The notes: generated from the sequence alone by a model not told the origin. A DNA stretch of 64,000 bases from Agrobacterium tumefaciens str. B6 (GCF_001541315.1 NZ_LMVK01000012.1:372001-436000); one strand, 5' to 3'. Shown: positions 10,463 through 19,841, numbered from the stretch's first letter. Program-made: numbers and translations.

Positions 10463-10831
10463 TCAGCGGGCGAGGGTCGGTTTCACGTCTTCATGGAAGA
10501 AGCGGAAATAGGAGGAGAGCTGCGCCAGCGTGTTGGTGGAAAGCTTGAGCTGCAGGCCGAGGCGGTTCATGTGCTGCCACTGCACGACGCCTTCGATGAA
10601 GCCCAGATCCTCACTCTGCACCTTGACCCGGCTGCCCTTGGCGGCGGCGAAAGGCCCGTCCAGTTCGAGCGCCATCCCCGTCGCCGAAAGATCGACCACG
10701 CGTCCCCTGGTCGACTGGCTGAAATAATGCACGGTCGCAAAAATTCTGGTTTTGCTGCGGGGCGCAGTCCGGGTCGCCATATTGAGGTTATTTGTCATGT
10801 TGCTGCTCAAATCAATTGTTTCCGATACCAT
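10463..10831 (-). CDS. PilZ-domain protein
   Basis: Protein of up to 122 residues with a PilZ-like core: RTRIF-type basic start, then RVVDLSATGMAL, the DxSxxG-like c-di-GMP contact segment, and a C-terminal FFR-type end. PilZ domains bind c-di-GMP when the RxxxR and (D/N)xSxxG motifs are intact; here the DLSATG segment is present and the basic motif (PRSKTR) looks partial, so binding is uncertain. Internal ATGs at 10798 and 10780 are alternative starts; none has a strong ribosome binding site. It stands alone, with no obvious operon partner. Confidence 0.72.
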   Translation of the reverse strand: MVSETIDLSSNMTNNLNMATRTAPRSKTRIFATVHYFSQSTRGRVVDLSATGMALELDGPFAAAKGSRVKVQSEDLGFIEGVVQWQHMNRLGLQLKLSTNTLAQLSSYFRFFHEDVKPTLAR

Positions 10832-10896
10832 GCATCATGGCGCAAAAAGCTTGAGAGCCGTTTAGTTCTTCTCTTAAAATTGCAGATAATTGCCGA

Positions 10897-11364
10897 TTAT
10901 GCTGTGTCGATACGGCACTGATAGCAATTATTACGGGCGGATCGCACATGCACATATGCGACATCAGAGCGCTCCAGAAGGCGCCGTGCGCGCGACACGA
11001 TCTCGCCCGTCGCCGTCACCGCGCCGGTGCCGTAGACGATGCGGTCATCGGCTCCATAGCCGCGCACGATGTAATCCGGGCTGTCCAGCATCGGCGGGAC
11101 AGCCTGTGTCTGGGGATAGCGCTCACAGGCCTCGGCATGCAGAAAAACCGGTCCCGTTTCCGCATAAGGCTGTAGCGAGGGGAAAGGCCGGTAGGCGAGG
11201 ATCAGCATCCCGTCGCCTTCGCCGATCTGGCGAAGGCAGTGGCGGCAGGGCATGCCGCCTGGAGAAACGGCTTTTTCCGGCGGATTGCCATAGGCGTCGG
11301 CGGCTCCCGCCCGGGAGGCCTCGGCTTCCTTAGCCGGCATTGCGGTAAAAACGAGATCGGTCAT
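10897..11364 (-). CDS. DUF1203 domain protein
   Basis: 155-residue cytoplasmic protein of the DUF1203 family. Hallmarks are MPCRHCLRQIGEGDGMLILAYRPF, then PYAETGPVFLHAEAC, a pattern seen across the family. The paired cysteines in CRHC suggest metal binding or redox function, but no activity is established. It ends in a Cys-containing tail (NNCYQCRIDTA). No operon is evident: it lies 66 bases upstream of the PilZ gene on the same strand. Confidence 0.8.
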   Translation of the reverse strand: MTDLVFTAMPAKEAEASRAGAADAYGNPPEKAVSPGGMPCRHCLRQIGEGDGMLILAYRPFPSLQPYAETGPVFLHAEACERYPQTQAVPPMLDSPDYIVRGYGADDRIVYGTGAVTATGEIVSRARRLLERSDVAYVHVRSARNNCYQCRIDTA

Positions 11365-11527
11365 GTCGGGGCCTCCTGGGTTGGGATCGGCGTTGCTTCT
11401 TTGCAGCTATGGTCCCGAAACGGATCACTATCCACCCGATTCTTGACAGGCGATGCAACCAGCCCATTGCGTGACTCGTTAGCTTCGGGAATCAGTGACG
11501 CTCCTCGTTCCCGGAAGGTCTGATTTT

Positions 11528-12412
11528 ATGTTCCGTCGTTTTCTGGCCGCCGTTCCGCTGGCTTTCGTATCGTTGACGGCTCCGATGCAGGCCGAGGCGC
11601 AGGTCGCCTCCGGTCTCGACGGCCTGTCCGACGATCAGCTTCAGCAGGCGGTCAATTTCGTTATCGGCAACGCGATCTTCTCGCTTTATCACGAAGGCGC
11701 ACGCATGCTGATCTCGGATTTCGGGACAGCGGACACGGCAAGTGTTCAGGCCCCGGCCGATCAGCTGGCCGGCACGCTCATCCTTCAGGCCAATGAGGAA
11801 TGGCTCGACACCGCGCTCGTCAACGCCACCGACAGCTGGTATCTCGCACGTGAGGCGGAGACCCTGCCGGAGCACGAGGCTCCCGTCTTTTCCGCGCTGG
11901 TGCCCGACAGGAGCCGCGACCGCAATATGGCCTGCCTGATGGTCGGTCGCGACAAGGATGGTTATGGCGATCTGGCCGCCATGATGGGGCTCAACAATGC
12001 CGAGTTCGACAAATGCGCCGCCGCCTACCCCGGCGTTGCGTCGGCCTGGGAGAATTTTCTGAGCACCCACCGCAGCCAGACGCCATCCAGATTTGCCGTC
12101 AGCTATGTGCCGCCGCGCGATCCGGAACTGGAGCCCTATGCCATCATGGTCAAGGAATCGAAGGTTCTCGATCTCATCAGCCGCAGCTTTGGCGGTTATG
12201 GCCTGAAGGGAGACGTCAAGCTGACGGCCAGGTCCTGCGGCCGTCCGGATGTCTACTGGTCAGCCGAAAAGCGCGAAATCACCTATTGTTACGAGCTTGG
12301 CAAATTCCAGGCGGGGCTGATTGCCGATCATCTGCTGAACACGGTCACGGAAGACAAGGGGGCCGCCGGCGGCCATATTCCGACGGCGGTCAATCTCGAA
12401 CGGGAAATCTGA
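11528..12412 (+). CDS. DUF4344-family putative metallopeptidase-like secreted protein, degenerate zinc motif
   Basis: Exported protein of 294 residues with a Sec signal peptide (FRRFLAAVPLAFVSLTAPMQAEA). It has the DUF4344 layout: an early helix reading SLYHEGARMLI, a downstream ADQLAGTLIL segment, and a C-terminal region ITYCYELGKF. Family members usually carry HExGH at the first position; here the second histidine is replaced (HEGAR), so zinc-peptidase activity is doubtful. ATG 11528 starts a clean signal peptide; an in-frame start 11 codons earlier would push the signal inward. Followed by a hairpin at 12437-12464. Confidence 0.75.
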   Translation: MFRRFLAAVPLAFVSLTAPMQAEAQVASGLDGLSDDQLQQAVNFVIGNAIFSLYHEGARMLISDFGTADTASVQAPADQLAGTLILQANEEWLDTALVNATDSWYLAREAETLPEHEAPVFSALVPDRSRDRNMACLMVGRDKDGYGDLAAMMGLNNAEFDKCAAAYPGVASAWENFLSTHRSQTPSRFAVSYVPPRDPELEPYAIMVKESKVLDLISRSFGGYGLKGDVKLTARSCGRPDVYWSAEKREITYCYELGKFQAGLIADHLLNTVTEDKGAAGGHIPTAVNLEREI

Positions 12413-12436
12413 GGCATATTGCCGGACGCTGGTGAT

Positions 12437-12464
12437 CTGGCCTCCTGAACGGGGAGGAGGCCAG
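12437..12464. terminator. Bidirectional hairpin between DUF4344 gene and sulfurtransferase fusion
   Basis: Perfect 10-bp inverted repeat CTGGCCTCCT / AGGAGGCCAG in the 59-base gap between convergent genes. Confidence 0.6.
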
Positions 12465-12471
12465 CCACCCC

Positions 12472-13893
12472 TCAATTGCGCATCGAGATTTCCAGAAGTT
12501 CCGTATCGGCGAGCGGCTCCACCCAGGCTTCATAGGTGCCGACGGGCGAAAAGCCCATCATCTGGTAAAGCTGCAACGCACGCGGATGGTCGAGCGTATT
12601 GGTGGTCACCGTCACCCGCTGCGGATTGTCCTGCCAGGCGGCATAAAGCGCCTGCAGGAGAAACCATTTGCCGATGCCGGCACCGATCGCCTCTTCGAGC
12701 AGGCCGAAATAGGACAGCTCTGTCACCTCGTCGCTCGCCTTGTTCAGTTCGAAGAAACCGGCGGGCGCACCGTTCATATAAAGGACCGTGACGCTGTTTT
12801 TTGGATCGCGCAGGATGGCGGAAAGCTCCGCATCGCTCATGCGCATGCGCTTTTGCCAGTGCCAGCGTTTCCCCCCCCGCCAGTAGAGATAACGGTAGAA
12901 ATGCAGGGGAATATTGTTGACCCGCATCAGCGCCGTCTGGATGTTGACGGGGATAGGCAGGCTGACCTTCGGCGGCGCGGTCATTTCGAGCTGCGTCACA
13001 TGCGCCTTCAGCGGCCCATGCGATACCACGGGAACAGGCTCGGCGGGGCCGGTAACAATAGGCGTATCTTCCAGTCCGCCCCATTCCGACCAGGAGCCAT
13101 CATAGAGCGAATTGTCCTGATGGCCGAGCGATTCAAGCGCCAGCGTAATGACGGCGGCGGTGACGCCCGAGCCGCAGCTCGTCACCACCGGCTTCGTAAG
13201 GTCGATGCCGGCATAGGTCACCATCTTGCGGATGGCGGTGAGGTCCTTGAAATGACCGTTCTCGGAAAAGGCGGTCGCGGGCAGGCTGCGCGCGCCGGGC
13301 ATATGGCCGGAACGCATGCCGGCACGCGGCTCGGCCTCGTCGCCGGTGAAGCGGCCTGCGCCGCGAGCATCGGCGATCTGCTTTTCACCGCTGTCGACGA
13401 TGCCGCGCATCGTTGACAGCGACGTCACGCGCTTTTCGTTGAAATCGGGTGTGAAGGTTGCGGGTTCGATTTCCGGTGTGCCGGTTTCGAGCGGCCGGCC
13501 TTCGCGCTTCCAGCCGTCCAGTCCGCCATCCAGCACATAGGCCTTGCGCACGCCCATCACCCGCAGCATCCACCAGACGCGCGGTGCGGAAAAGAAACCG
13601 GGGCCGTCATAGACCACGATCGTGTCGGTATCGCTGAGCCCGAGCTCGCCAGCCTGTTCGGCAAAGAACTCCGGCGAGGGCAGGGAATGCGGCAGGCCGG
13701 TCGTATGGTCGGCGATCTTGTCCTGATCGAAGAACACGGCGCCGGGCAGGTGACCGGCCGCATATTCTTCCGCGCCGTTGCGTTTATGCGCCGGCAGATA
13801 CCACGAGGCATCAACGAGACGAAACCCGGCCGTGCCGAGTTGTTTTTCCACCCAGTCCGCCGAAACGACGAAACGGCTCTTATCCGTGCTCAC
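12472..13893 (-). CDS. sseA: 3-mercaptopyruvate sulfurtransferase fused to a GNAT acetyltransferase
   Basis: 473-residue protein with two parts. Residues 1-285 are a complete two-domain rhodanese-type SseA with the active loop CGSGVT at Cys240, which moves sulfur from 3-mercaptopyruvate to thiol acceptors. Residues 300-473 are a GNAT N-acetyltransferase with an acetyl-CoA loop around GAGIGKWFLLQAL and an NTLDHPRALQLYQMMGF helix-strand end. In relatives I would expect two separate proteins: SseA is normally about 280 residues. At the junction an out-of-frame TGA overlaps an in-frame GTG (12996-12999), as if an ancestral stop-start overlap had been fused by an indel. Confidence 0.88.
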   Translation of the reverse strand: MSTDKSRFVVSADWVEKQLGTAGFRLVDASWYLPAHKRNGAEEYAAGHLPGAVFFDQDKIADHTTGLPHSLPSPEFFAEQAGELGLSDTDTIVVYDGPGFFSAPRVWWMLRVMGVRKAYVLDGGLDGWKREGRPLETGTPEIEPATFTPDFNEKRVTSLSTMRGIVDSGEKQIADARGAGRFTGDEAEPRAGMRSGHMPGARSLPATAFSENGHFKDLTAIRKMVTYAGIDLTKPVVTSCGSGVTAAVITLALESLGHQDNSLYDGSWSEWGGLEDTPIVTGPAEPVPVVSHGPLKAHVTQLEMTAPPKVSLPIPVNIQTALMRVNNIPLHFYRYLYWRGGKRWHWQKRMRMSDAELSAILRDPKNSVTVLYMNGAPAGFFELNKASDEVTELSYFGLLEEAIGAGIGKWFLLQALYAAWQDNPQRVTVTTNTLDHPRALQLYQMMGFSPVGTYEAWVEPLADTELLEISMRN

Positions 13894-13909
13894 GATGTCT
13901 CTCCTGATT

Positions 13910-14647
13910 TCAGGCAGCAGCTTCAGGCGCGCCGAAACGAATGCGGAACCGCCTGTTCTCCTTGCCCTTCTTTTCTATCTTGGCAATGTGAATATCGCCC
14001 ACTTCCTGCGTTTCGGAAACATGGGTGCCGCCGCAGGGCTGGCTGTCGATGGCAGAATTTTCGCCGATGCAGACAAGGCTGACCCGGCCGAGGCCCATTG
14101 GCGGGCGAACATTCTTGGATTTGACGATGCCCGGATTGGCCTGCAGCTCCTCGTCGGTAATCCATTGCAGGAAAACGGGATGGTTGGCTTTCACCAGGTC
14201 CATCAGCTTTGCCGTGACCTCATCCTTGTCGATGGTCTCCGACATATCGAAATCGACACGCGATTCGTCCTCGCCGACGGCAGCTCCGGTGATCGGCCAT
14301 TGGCAGACAACGGACAGAAGGTGGCAGGCGGTATGCATGCGCATCAGCTTGTAGCGGCGTGGCCAGTCTACATGCAGGGTCAGCTTTTCGCCGATCTCCG
14401 GAGAAGGCTGGCCTTCGAGCGGCACATGGACGATCACGCTCTTGTCGGCACCGTTTTTGGTGATGCCGAGTTCGATGCGCGACCCGTCTGCCCGCTCGAG
14501 AAAGCCGCTATCGCCCGGCTGGCCGCCGGAGGTGGCGTAAAAGCAGGTCTGATCCAGCTCTATGCCGCCATCCTCATGCACCGCCGGGACGATCGCTTCT
14601 GCGGTGGAAAGATAAAAATCGTCACGGAACAGGGCATTCACAGGCAT
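13910..14647 (-). CDS. Alanyl-tRNA editing protein (AlaX type)
   Basis: Free-standing trans-editing hydrolase of 245 residues that removes mischarged serine or glycine from tRNA-Ala. The zinc ligands of the AlaRS second additional domain are all present: HTACH (His105, His109) and CGGTHV (Cys205, His209). The N-terminal part carries the FYATSGGQPGDSG segment shared with AlaRS editing domains. It is 12 bases downstream of the cysteine synthase gene and 16 upstream of the sulfurtransferase fusion, so the three likely form an operon linked to cysteine and sulfur handling. Confidence 0.88.
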   Translation of the reverse strand: MPVNALFRDDFYLSTAEAIVPAVHEDGGIELDQTCFYATSGGQPGDSGFLERADGSRIELGITKNGADKSVIVHVPLEGQPSPEIGEKLTLHVDWPRRYKLMRMHTACHLLSVVCQWPITGAAVGEDESRVDFDMSETIDKDEVTAKLMDLVKANHPVFLQWITDEELQANPGIVKSKNVRPPMGLGRVSLVCIGENSAIDSQPCGGTHVSETQEVGDIHIAKIEKKGKENRRFRIRFGAPEAAA

Positions 14648-14659
14648 TTCGGCATGTCC

Positions 14660-15697
14660 TCAAACGGTTTCGTACGGAACCGCAATCTCGCTTTTCGTCG
14701 CAAGCCACTGTGGAACCGGAAGTCCCTTGGAACGCAGGAAATCCGGATTGAAGAGCTTCGACTGATAACGATTACCGTAGTCGCAAAGTATCGTCACGAT
14801 GGTATGCCCCGGACCAAGCTCGCGGGCAAGGCGGATTGCGCCGGCAATGTTGATGCCGGAGGAGCCGCCGAGGCACAGACCCTCTTTGGTGACCAGATCG
14901 AACAGCACCGGCAGGGCTTCCGCATCCGAAATGCGATAGGAGAAATCCGGCGTGAAACCTTCCAGATTGGCGGTGATGCGCCCCTGTCCGATGCCCTCGG
15001 TGATGGAGGAACCTTCCGACTTCAGCACGCCGTGCTTGTAAAATTCGTAAAGGGCGGCGCCTTCGGGATCGGCAAGACCGATCTTGATGTCGGGATTGAA
15101 ATCACGCAGGCCATCGGCAACGCCCGCAAGCGTTCCACCGGAACCGACCGAGCATATGAAGCCGTCAACCTTGCCGTCCGTCTGATCCCAGATCTCAGGC
15201 GCCGTCGTTTCGATATGGGCCTGACGGTTGGCGATATTGTCGAACTGGTTGGCCCAGACGGCGCCGTTTTCATCCGTCGCGGCAAGCTGCTTTGCCAGCC
15301 GGCCGGAGACCTTCACGTAATTGTTCGGGTTGGAATAGGGTGCGGCCGGAACTTCGCCCAGCTGGGCGCCGAGAAGCTTCAGCGCGTCCTTCTTTTCCTG
15401 GCTCTGCGTCTCGGGAATGACGATCACCGTCTTGTAGCCGAGCGCGTTGGCAACCAGCGACAGGCCGATGCCGGTATTGCCCGCCGTGCCTTCCACAATG
15501 GTGCCACCCGGCCGCAACTGCCCGCGCCGTTCGGCGTCGCGGATGATGTAGAGCGCGGCGCGATCCTTCACCGACTGGCCGGGATTGAGGAACTCCGCCT
15601 TGCCGAGGATTTCACACCCCGTCGCTTCAGAGGCGGCTTTCAGACGGATGAGCGGCGTGTTGCCGATAGCACTGAGCGCAGAGGAGTGAATGGTCAT
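14660..15697 (-). CDS. cysK: Cysteine synthase A family protein
   Basis: PLP enzyme making cysteine from O-acetylserine and sulfide. The Schiff-base lysine is Lys44 in NPGQSVKDR; the substrate loop is GTAGNTGIG and the PLP phosphate loop GSGGTLAG. At 345 residues it is longer than the common CysK (about 310-320) and matches the longer alphaproteobacterial form. First gene of an apparent three-gene operon with the AlaX-type and sulfurtransferase genes. Whether it is the main biosynthetic isozyme cannot be told here. Confidence 0.87.
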   Translation of the reverse strand: MTIHSSALSAIGNTPLIRLKAASEATGCEILGKAEFLNPGQSVKDRAALYIIRDAERRGQLRPGGTIVEGTAGNTGIGLSLVANALGYKTVIVIPETQSQEKKDALKLLGAQLGEVPAAPYSNPNNYVKVSGRLAKQLAATDENGAVWANQFDNIANRQAHIETTAPEIWDQTDGKVDGFICSVGSGGTLAGVADGLRDFNPDIKIGLADPEGAALYEFYKHGVLKSEGSSITEGIGQGRITANLEGFTPDFSYRISDAEALPVLFDLVTKEGLCLGGSSGINIAGAIRLARELGPGHTIVTILCDYGNRYQSKLFNPDFLRSKGLPVPQWLATKSEIAVPYETV

Positions 15698-15819
15698 GAT
15701 TGAGCCTTCTTGTCTGAGCGGAAATTAGGTGCCGTTATGTCCCGTTACAACCGCTTCAACGCAAGAAATTATCTTCCCGGCTTTGGCTTAGCCACGCAAA
15801 ATTTTGCCGATACCCAATT

Positions 15820-17259
15820 TTATGCGTTTTTCTTGACTTCGGCATAGGCGGCAAGCGCTCTTTCCCGCGCCTTTCCATGGTCGATGATCGGCAGCGGATA
15901 GGTCTTGCCAAGCTCGATGCCCGCCTTCTTCAAGGCCTCTTTGGGCGCTTCGAACGGCTTGTGGATGTATTTCCGGTCGAGCTTTTCAAGCTCCGGCACG
16001 AAGCGGCGCACATAGTTGCCGTCGGCGTCGAATTTCTCGCCCTGCAGGATGGGGTTGAAAATGCGGAAAAACGGCGAGGCGTCCGCGCCTGAACCCGCCA
16101 CCCATTGCCAGTTGGCGGCATTTGAGGCCGGGTCGGCATCAACAAGCGTATCGCGGAACCATTTCTCGCCCTTCCGCCAATCGATCAGCAGATGTTTGAT
16201 GAGGAAGGAGGCAACGATCATGCGCACCCGGTTATGCATGGTGCCGTGTCGCCACAATTGCCGCATGCCGGCATCCACGATCGGATAACCCGTCATGCCG
16301 CGTGTCCAGGCCTTGAAGGATGTCTCGTCGTCCCGCCAGCCGAAGGCGTCGAAACTCTCGTTCCAGTTCTTCTCGTCCAACCCAGGGAAATGAAACAGCA
16401 GGTGATAGCAGAACTCCCGCCAGACGATTTCCTTGCGGAAACGGCTGATATCGTTTGAGGCGATATGCCGGGAAAGTCCCTTCGTCGCGTGCCAGACGGT
16501 GGCGGGTGATATTTCACCCAGGGCCAGATGCGGCGAGAGCATGGAGGTTGCGTCCTTTGCCGGAAAATCGCGACCTTCTTCATAGCCTTTCAGGGCGCCA
16601 TCGATGAAATCATCGAGTTTCTCCTGCGCGCCGCCCTCGCCGGGAGCCCAGATGTCGCTGAAGTGTTTCGCCCAGTCTGGTTTAGTGGGCAAGAGCTTCC
16701 AATCGGAGAGCTTCTCAGATTCCAGCCATGCCTTCGGCGCTTTCAGGCTCTTCGGCGCGTCCGCCGGCGCATGCGGCTCCTCGCCGCCCTCCAGCGCCCG
16801 CCAGAAGGGCGTATAGACCCGGTAGGGACCGCCGGATTTCGTCTGCAGCCGGGATGGCTCGTGCAGCAGGTGCCCGGAAAAACTGCGAACCGTCAGGCCA
16901 TCGTCGCGCAGCTTCTGCTTCAGCGCCTTGTCTGTCGCCATGCCTGCCGGATCGTAACGGCGGTTCCAGAATACTGCGTCAGCGCCGGTTTCGGATATCA
17001 GCTGGCGCAGCGTCTCGCCGGCGTCGCCACTTGCAAGAACAAGGCGACTGCCGGTTTTTTCCAGCGCGGCGGAAAGGCAGGCGAGGGAGTGGTGAAGCCA
17101 CCATTCCTGCGCGCCGCCGAGCGGGCCGCAGGATTTTTCCCTGACATAGACGGGGATGACGGGGCCACCATGCTCAACGGCGGCAAGCAGGGCAAGATTG
17201 TCCGAAAGGCGCAGGTCCTTGCGGAACCAGACGATGGCGGGGGAGGCTGTTGTCGGCAT
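15820..17259 (-). CDS. phrA: Deoxyribodipyrimidine photo-lyase (class III CPD photolyase, PhrA-like)
   Basis: 479-residue light-driven repair enzyme that splits cyclobutane pyrimidine dimers, using FADH- and an antenna pigment. The N-terminal antenna-binding domain starts IVWFRKDLRLSDNLAL. The C-terminal FAD domain holds WREFCYHLLFHFPGL, TGYPIVDAGMRQLWRHGTMHNRVRMIVASFLIKHLLIDWR and the DADPASNAANWQWVAGSG segment. It closely resembles what I know of A. tumefaciens PhrA, a class III enzyme. It is a single gene, and I see no good LexA site upstream. Confidence 0.9.
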   Translation of the reverse strand: MPTTASPAIVWFRKDLRLSDNLALLAAVEHGGPVIPVYVREKSCGPLGGAQEWWLHHSLACLSAALEKTGSRLVLASGDAGETLRQLISETGADAVFWNRRYDPAGMATDKALKQKLRDDGLTVRSFSGHLLHEPSRLQTKSGGPYRVYTPFWRALEGGEEPHAPADAPKSLKAPKAWLESEKLSDWKLLPTKPDWAKHFSDIWAPGEGGAQEKLDDFIDGALKGYEEGRDFPAKDATSMLSPHLALGEISPATVWHATKGLSRHIASNDISRFRKEIVWREFCYHLLFHFPGLDEKNWNESFDAFGWRDDETSFKAWTRGMTGYPIVDAGMRQLWRHGTMHNRVRMIVASFLIKHLLIDWRKGEKWFRDTLVDADPASNAANWQWVAGSGADASPFFRIFNPILQGEKFDADGNYVRRFVPELEKLDRKYIHKPFEAPKEALKKAGIELGKTYPLPIIDHGKARERALAAYAEVKKNA

Positions 17260-17433
17260 GAAAGGACCCGGTTCACTTCCGCTTGAACGAGTGTTGAGAC
17301 GCTTTGTTCCGCAAATCGGCTAGAATGGAAAGATGGAGGTACATGGTTTCTCGAGGGTTATTTTTTCGCCCTTGAAACCGCTGATGAAGGGAACCAACTG
17401 GAGGGGCCGGCGTTTGTCGCGGGTTAATAGAGC

Positions 17434-17718
17434 ATGGAAGTGCAATCAATGTTGCTGAACGACGTTAAGTGGGAAAAGCCCGTTACCATCTCCCTTGAAA
17501 ACGGTGCTCCCCGGATTTTCAATGGCGTTTACGAAGCCTTCGATTTTCTTCAGCACGAATGGCCCGAACGTGGCGACAAGGCGCATGAACAGGCGCTGCG
17601 TCTGTGCCGCGCCTCGCTGATGGGCGATGTGGCGGGAGAAATCGCCCGCACGGCTTTCGTTGCCGCCAGCCGGCAGGCGCAATGCCTTGTCGAAGAGCAG
17701 GGCAAAATCGCATCCTGA
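17434..17718 (+). CDS. DUF982 domain protein
   Basis: 94-residue cytoplasmic protein of the DUF982 family, abundant in Rhizobiaceae. The conserved pattern here is an N-terminal beta segment (WEKPVTISLENG), then YEAFDFLQHEWPERGDKAHEQALRLCRASLMGDVAGEIARTAFVAAS. No function is established. The start could be ATG 17434 or ATG 17449; neither has a clear ribosome binding site. A strong T-tailed terminator follows at 17744-17772. Confidence 0.78.
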   Translation: MEVQSMLLNDVKWEKPVTISLENGAPRIFNGVYEAFDFLQHEWPERGDKAHEQALRLCRASLMGDVAGEIARTAFVAASRQAQCLVEEQGKIAS

Positions 17719-17743
17719 GCGGATTTTCAGGACTGACGTGTAA

Positions 17744-17772
17744 AAGGCCACCCGCCAAAAACGGGTGGCCTT
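17744..17772 (+). terminator. Rho-independent terminator after the DUF982 gene
   Basis: Perfect 11-bp stem AAGGCCACCCG / CGGGTGGCCTT with an A-rich loop, followed by GTTTGTTG. Confidence 0.8.
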
Positions 17773-17853
17773 GTTTGTTGAGAGGCAGGAAACGGGTTGT
17801 TTCGAATGCGGGATATGGCATCGTGCATGCGAAAAGGCGAATGAGTGACGGCA

Positions 17854-18411
17854 ATGAGCAACAACTACGGCTATATTGTTTTTCCGACGGCCCTCGGCCA
17901 TTGCGGCCTTGCTTGGGCGGGGCGCGGTATCGCGCGTCTGCAATTGCCCAGCCCTGACGCCGGTGAGACCGAAAAACTTCTCCAGAAGCGCCTGCCATCC
18001 GCCTGCATTGCCGTTCCGGAAACACGCACGCGTGAGGTGATTGCAATGATCACCCGTTATTTCGGCGGCGAGCAGATCGATTTTACGACCGTAGAACTCG
18101 ACCTCGCCGGACAGGAGCGATTTTTCCTCGATGTTTACGCCGTTGCGCGGCAGATCGGCTGGGGCGACACCACGACCTATGGCGGCATCGTAAAGACGCT
18201 TGGCCTCGGCATGGAAAAGGCCCGCGATGTCGGTCAGGCCATGGCGAAAAATCCGGTACCGCTGATCATTCCCTGCCACCGGGTTCTCGCTGCCGGCGGC
18301 AGGCTTGGAGGCTTCTCCGCACCGGGCGGAACCACCACCAAATTGCGCATGCTAGATCTCGAAAATGCCGGCCGCAGCCGCGCCGATGAGGCGCAGGGCA
18401 GCCTGTTCTGA
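17854..18411 (+). CDS. ogt: Methylated-DNA--protein-cysteine methyltransferase
   Basis: Suicide DNA-repair protein that transfers the alkyl group from O6-alkylguanine to its own cysteine. The active site PCHRV is intact, with Cys141 as acceptor, preceded by the TTYGGIVKTLG helix-turn-helix segment and followed by GRLGGFSAPGG. At 185 residues it is of the Ogt/MGMT length without an Ada N-terminal domain. Start ATG 17854 is preferred; an in-frame GTG at 17845 would add three residues. It stands alone between two terminators. Confidence 0.9.
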   Translation: MSNNYGYIVFPTALGHCGLAWAGRGIARLQLPSPDAGETEKLLQKRLPSACIAVPETRTREVIAMITRYFGGEQIDFTTVELDLAGQERFFLDVYAVARQIGWGDTTTYGGIVKTLGLGMEKARDVGQAMAKNPVPLIIPCHRVLAAGGRLGGFSAPGGTTTKLRMLDLENAGRSRADEAQGSLF

Positions 18412-18524
18412 AGCAATGACAGATCAGCGCACATGAATAGGTGTCTGATTTCTGCCCATTTCTCGTCAAATTGTCGCTAAATTGTCACAATACACGGGCG
18501 CCCTCTAACATAAGGGCGAGACGT

Positions 18525-18968
18525 TTGAGAGTATCCGCGTTAATTCTATCCGTTGCCTTGTCTTTTACAGTCGTTGCATCGGCCTCGGCTGGCATGCTGA
18601 ACCAGGCGGAAAAATACACCGGGCTGCACGAGTCCAAGAACAACAAGAGCCTCAAGAGTATTCTTGGCGCAAATCCCCGCAGCACCCCATGGTGCGGCCT
18701 TTTCCTGCATGCTGTCGCCAGCAAGGCCGGCCGGCAGTCTCCCAAATCCTATGGATTTGCGAAGTCCTGGACATCCTTCGGTTATGCCGTTCCGGTGGGC
18801 CAGGCCAAGCCGGGCGATGTCGTTGTCATTCGCAACGGCCGCGGTTATCACGCCGGCATTTTGAAAAGCATGAGCGGCAAGACCGCCCAGATCCTCGGCG
18901 GCAATCAGTCCGGCCGGGTGCAGGTGTCGAACTTCAATCGCAAGGCCATCGTGTCGGTCCGTCGATAA
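18525..18968 (+). CDS. TIGR02594-family NlpC/P60-like secreted peptidase
   Basis: Exported protein of about 147 residues with a cysteine-peptidase-like fold. A signal peptide (VSALILSVALSFTVVASASA) precedes a domain whose likely catalytic pair is Cys57 in TPWCGLF and His109 in GYHAGI; between them is the KPGDVVVI turn typical of CHAP/NlpC-like proteins. It may cleave peptidoglycan peptides. The start is uncertain: the only one giving a clean signal peptide is TTG 18525, with AAGGG upstream; GTG 18441 would add a non-signal-like leader. A T-tailed terminator follows. Confidence 0.75.
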   Translation: MRVSALILSVALSFTVVASASAGMLNQAEKYTGLHESKNNKSLKSILGANPRSTPWCGLFLHAVASKAGRQSPKSYGFAKSWTSFGYAVPVGQAKPGDVVVIRNGRGYHAGILKSMSGKTAQILGGNQSGRVQVSNFNRKAIVSVRR

Positions 18969-18990
18969 AATCTCCAGACATTGCTTTGAT

Positions 18991-19018
18991 AAAGGCGGGC
19001 TTTGACCCGCCTTTTCCA
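18991..19018 (+). terminator. Rho-independent terminator after the amidase-like gene
   Basis: 9-bp stem AAAGGCGGG / CCCGCCTTT followed by a short T-run, 22 bases after the stop codon. Confidence 0.75.
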
Positions 19019-19026
19019 TTTTCGGC

Positions 19027-19266
19027 CTATGGCTGCTCTCTGGTGCCCGGCGCCGCCTCGCGCTGATCGTCGTCCTCAAGGTCCGTAGCGACGATGAAGG
19101 CATCCTCATGCTGCCTTGCCGCCTGCCGGCGGGCACGCAGGCTCATGCTCTCGTCCGGGTAAATCTCGCCATCCTTTGCTTTCAGCTCGCTGTCGGTTTC
19201 GAAACGCGCGACATCCTCGTCGCGAATATCAAGCGGTTCGGTTTTCGGCTTTTGCGGGGTGTTCAT
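19027..19266 (-). CDS. Small acidic protein of unknown function
   Basis: 79-residue, highly charged protein with no membrane segment. It has a Pro-rich N-terminus (MNTPQKPKTEPLD), an acidic middle and a RARRQAARQH basic stretch. I do not recognise a family; the composition and use of Rhizobiaceae-like codons support a real gene. It converges on the amidase-like gene. Confidence 0.55.
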   Translation of the reverse strand: MNTPQKPKTEPLDIRDEDVARFETDSELKAKDGEIYPDESMSLRARRQAARQHEDAFIVATDLEDDDQREAAPGTREQP

Positions 19267-19268
19267 GA

Positions 19269-19841
<573 letters not shown>

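Noticed and set aside
13778-15703. 641-codon plus-strand frame opposite the AlaX and cysteine synthase genes
   Set aside because: Spans two certain genes on the other strand and the gaps between them; no motif.
17260-17433. LexA box upstream of the photolyase
   Set aside because: The best GAAC-N7-GAGA-type match has two mismatches and is not convincing.
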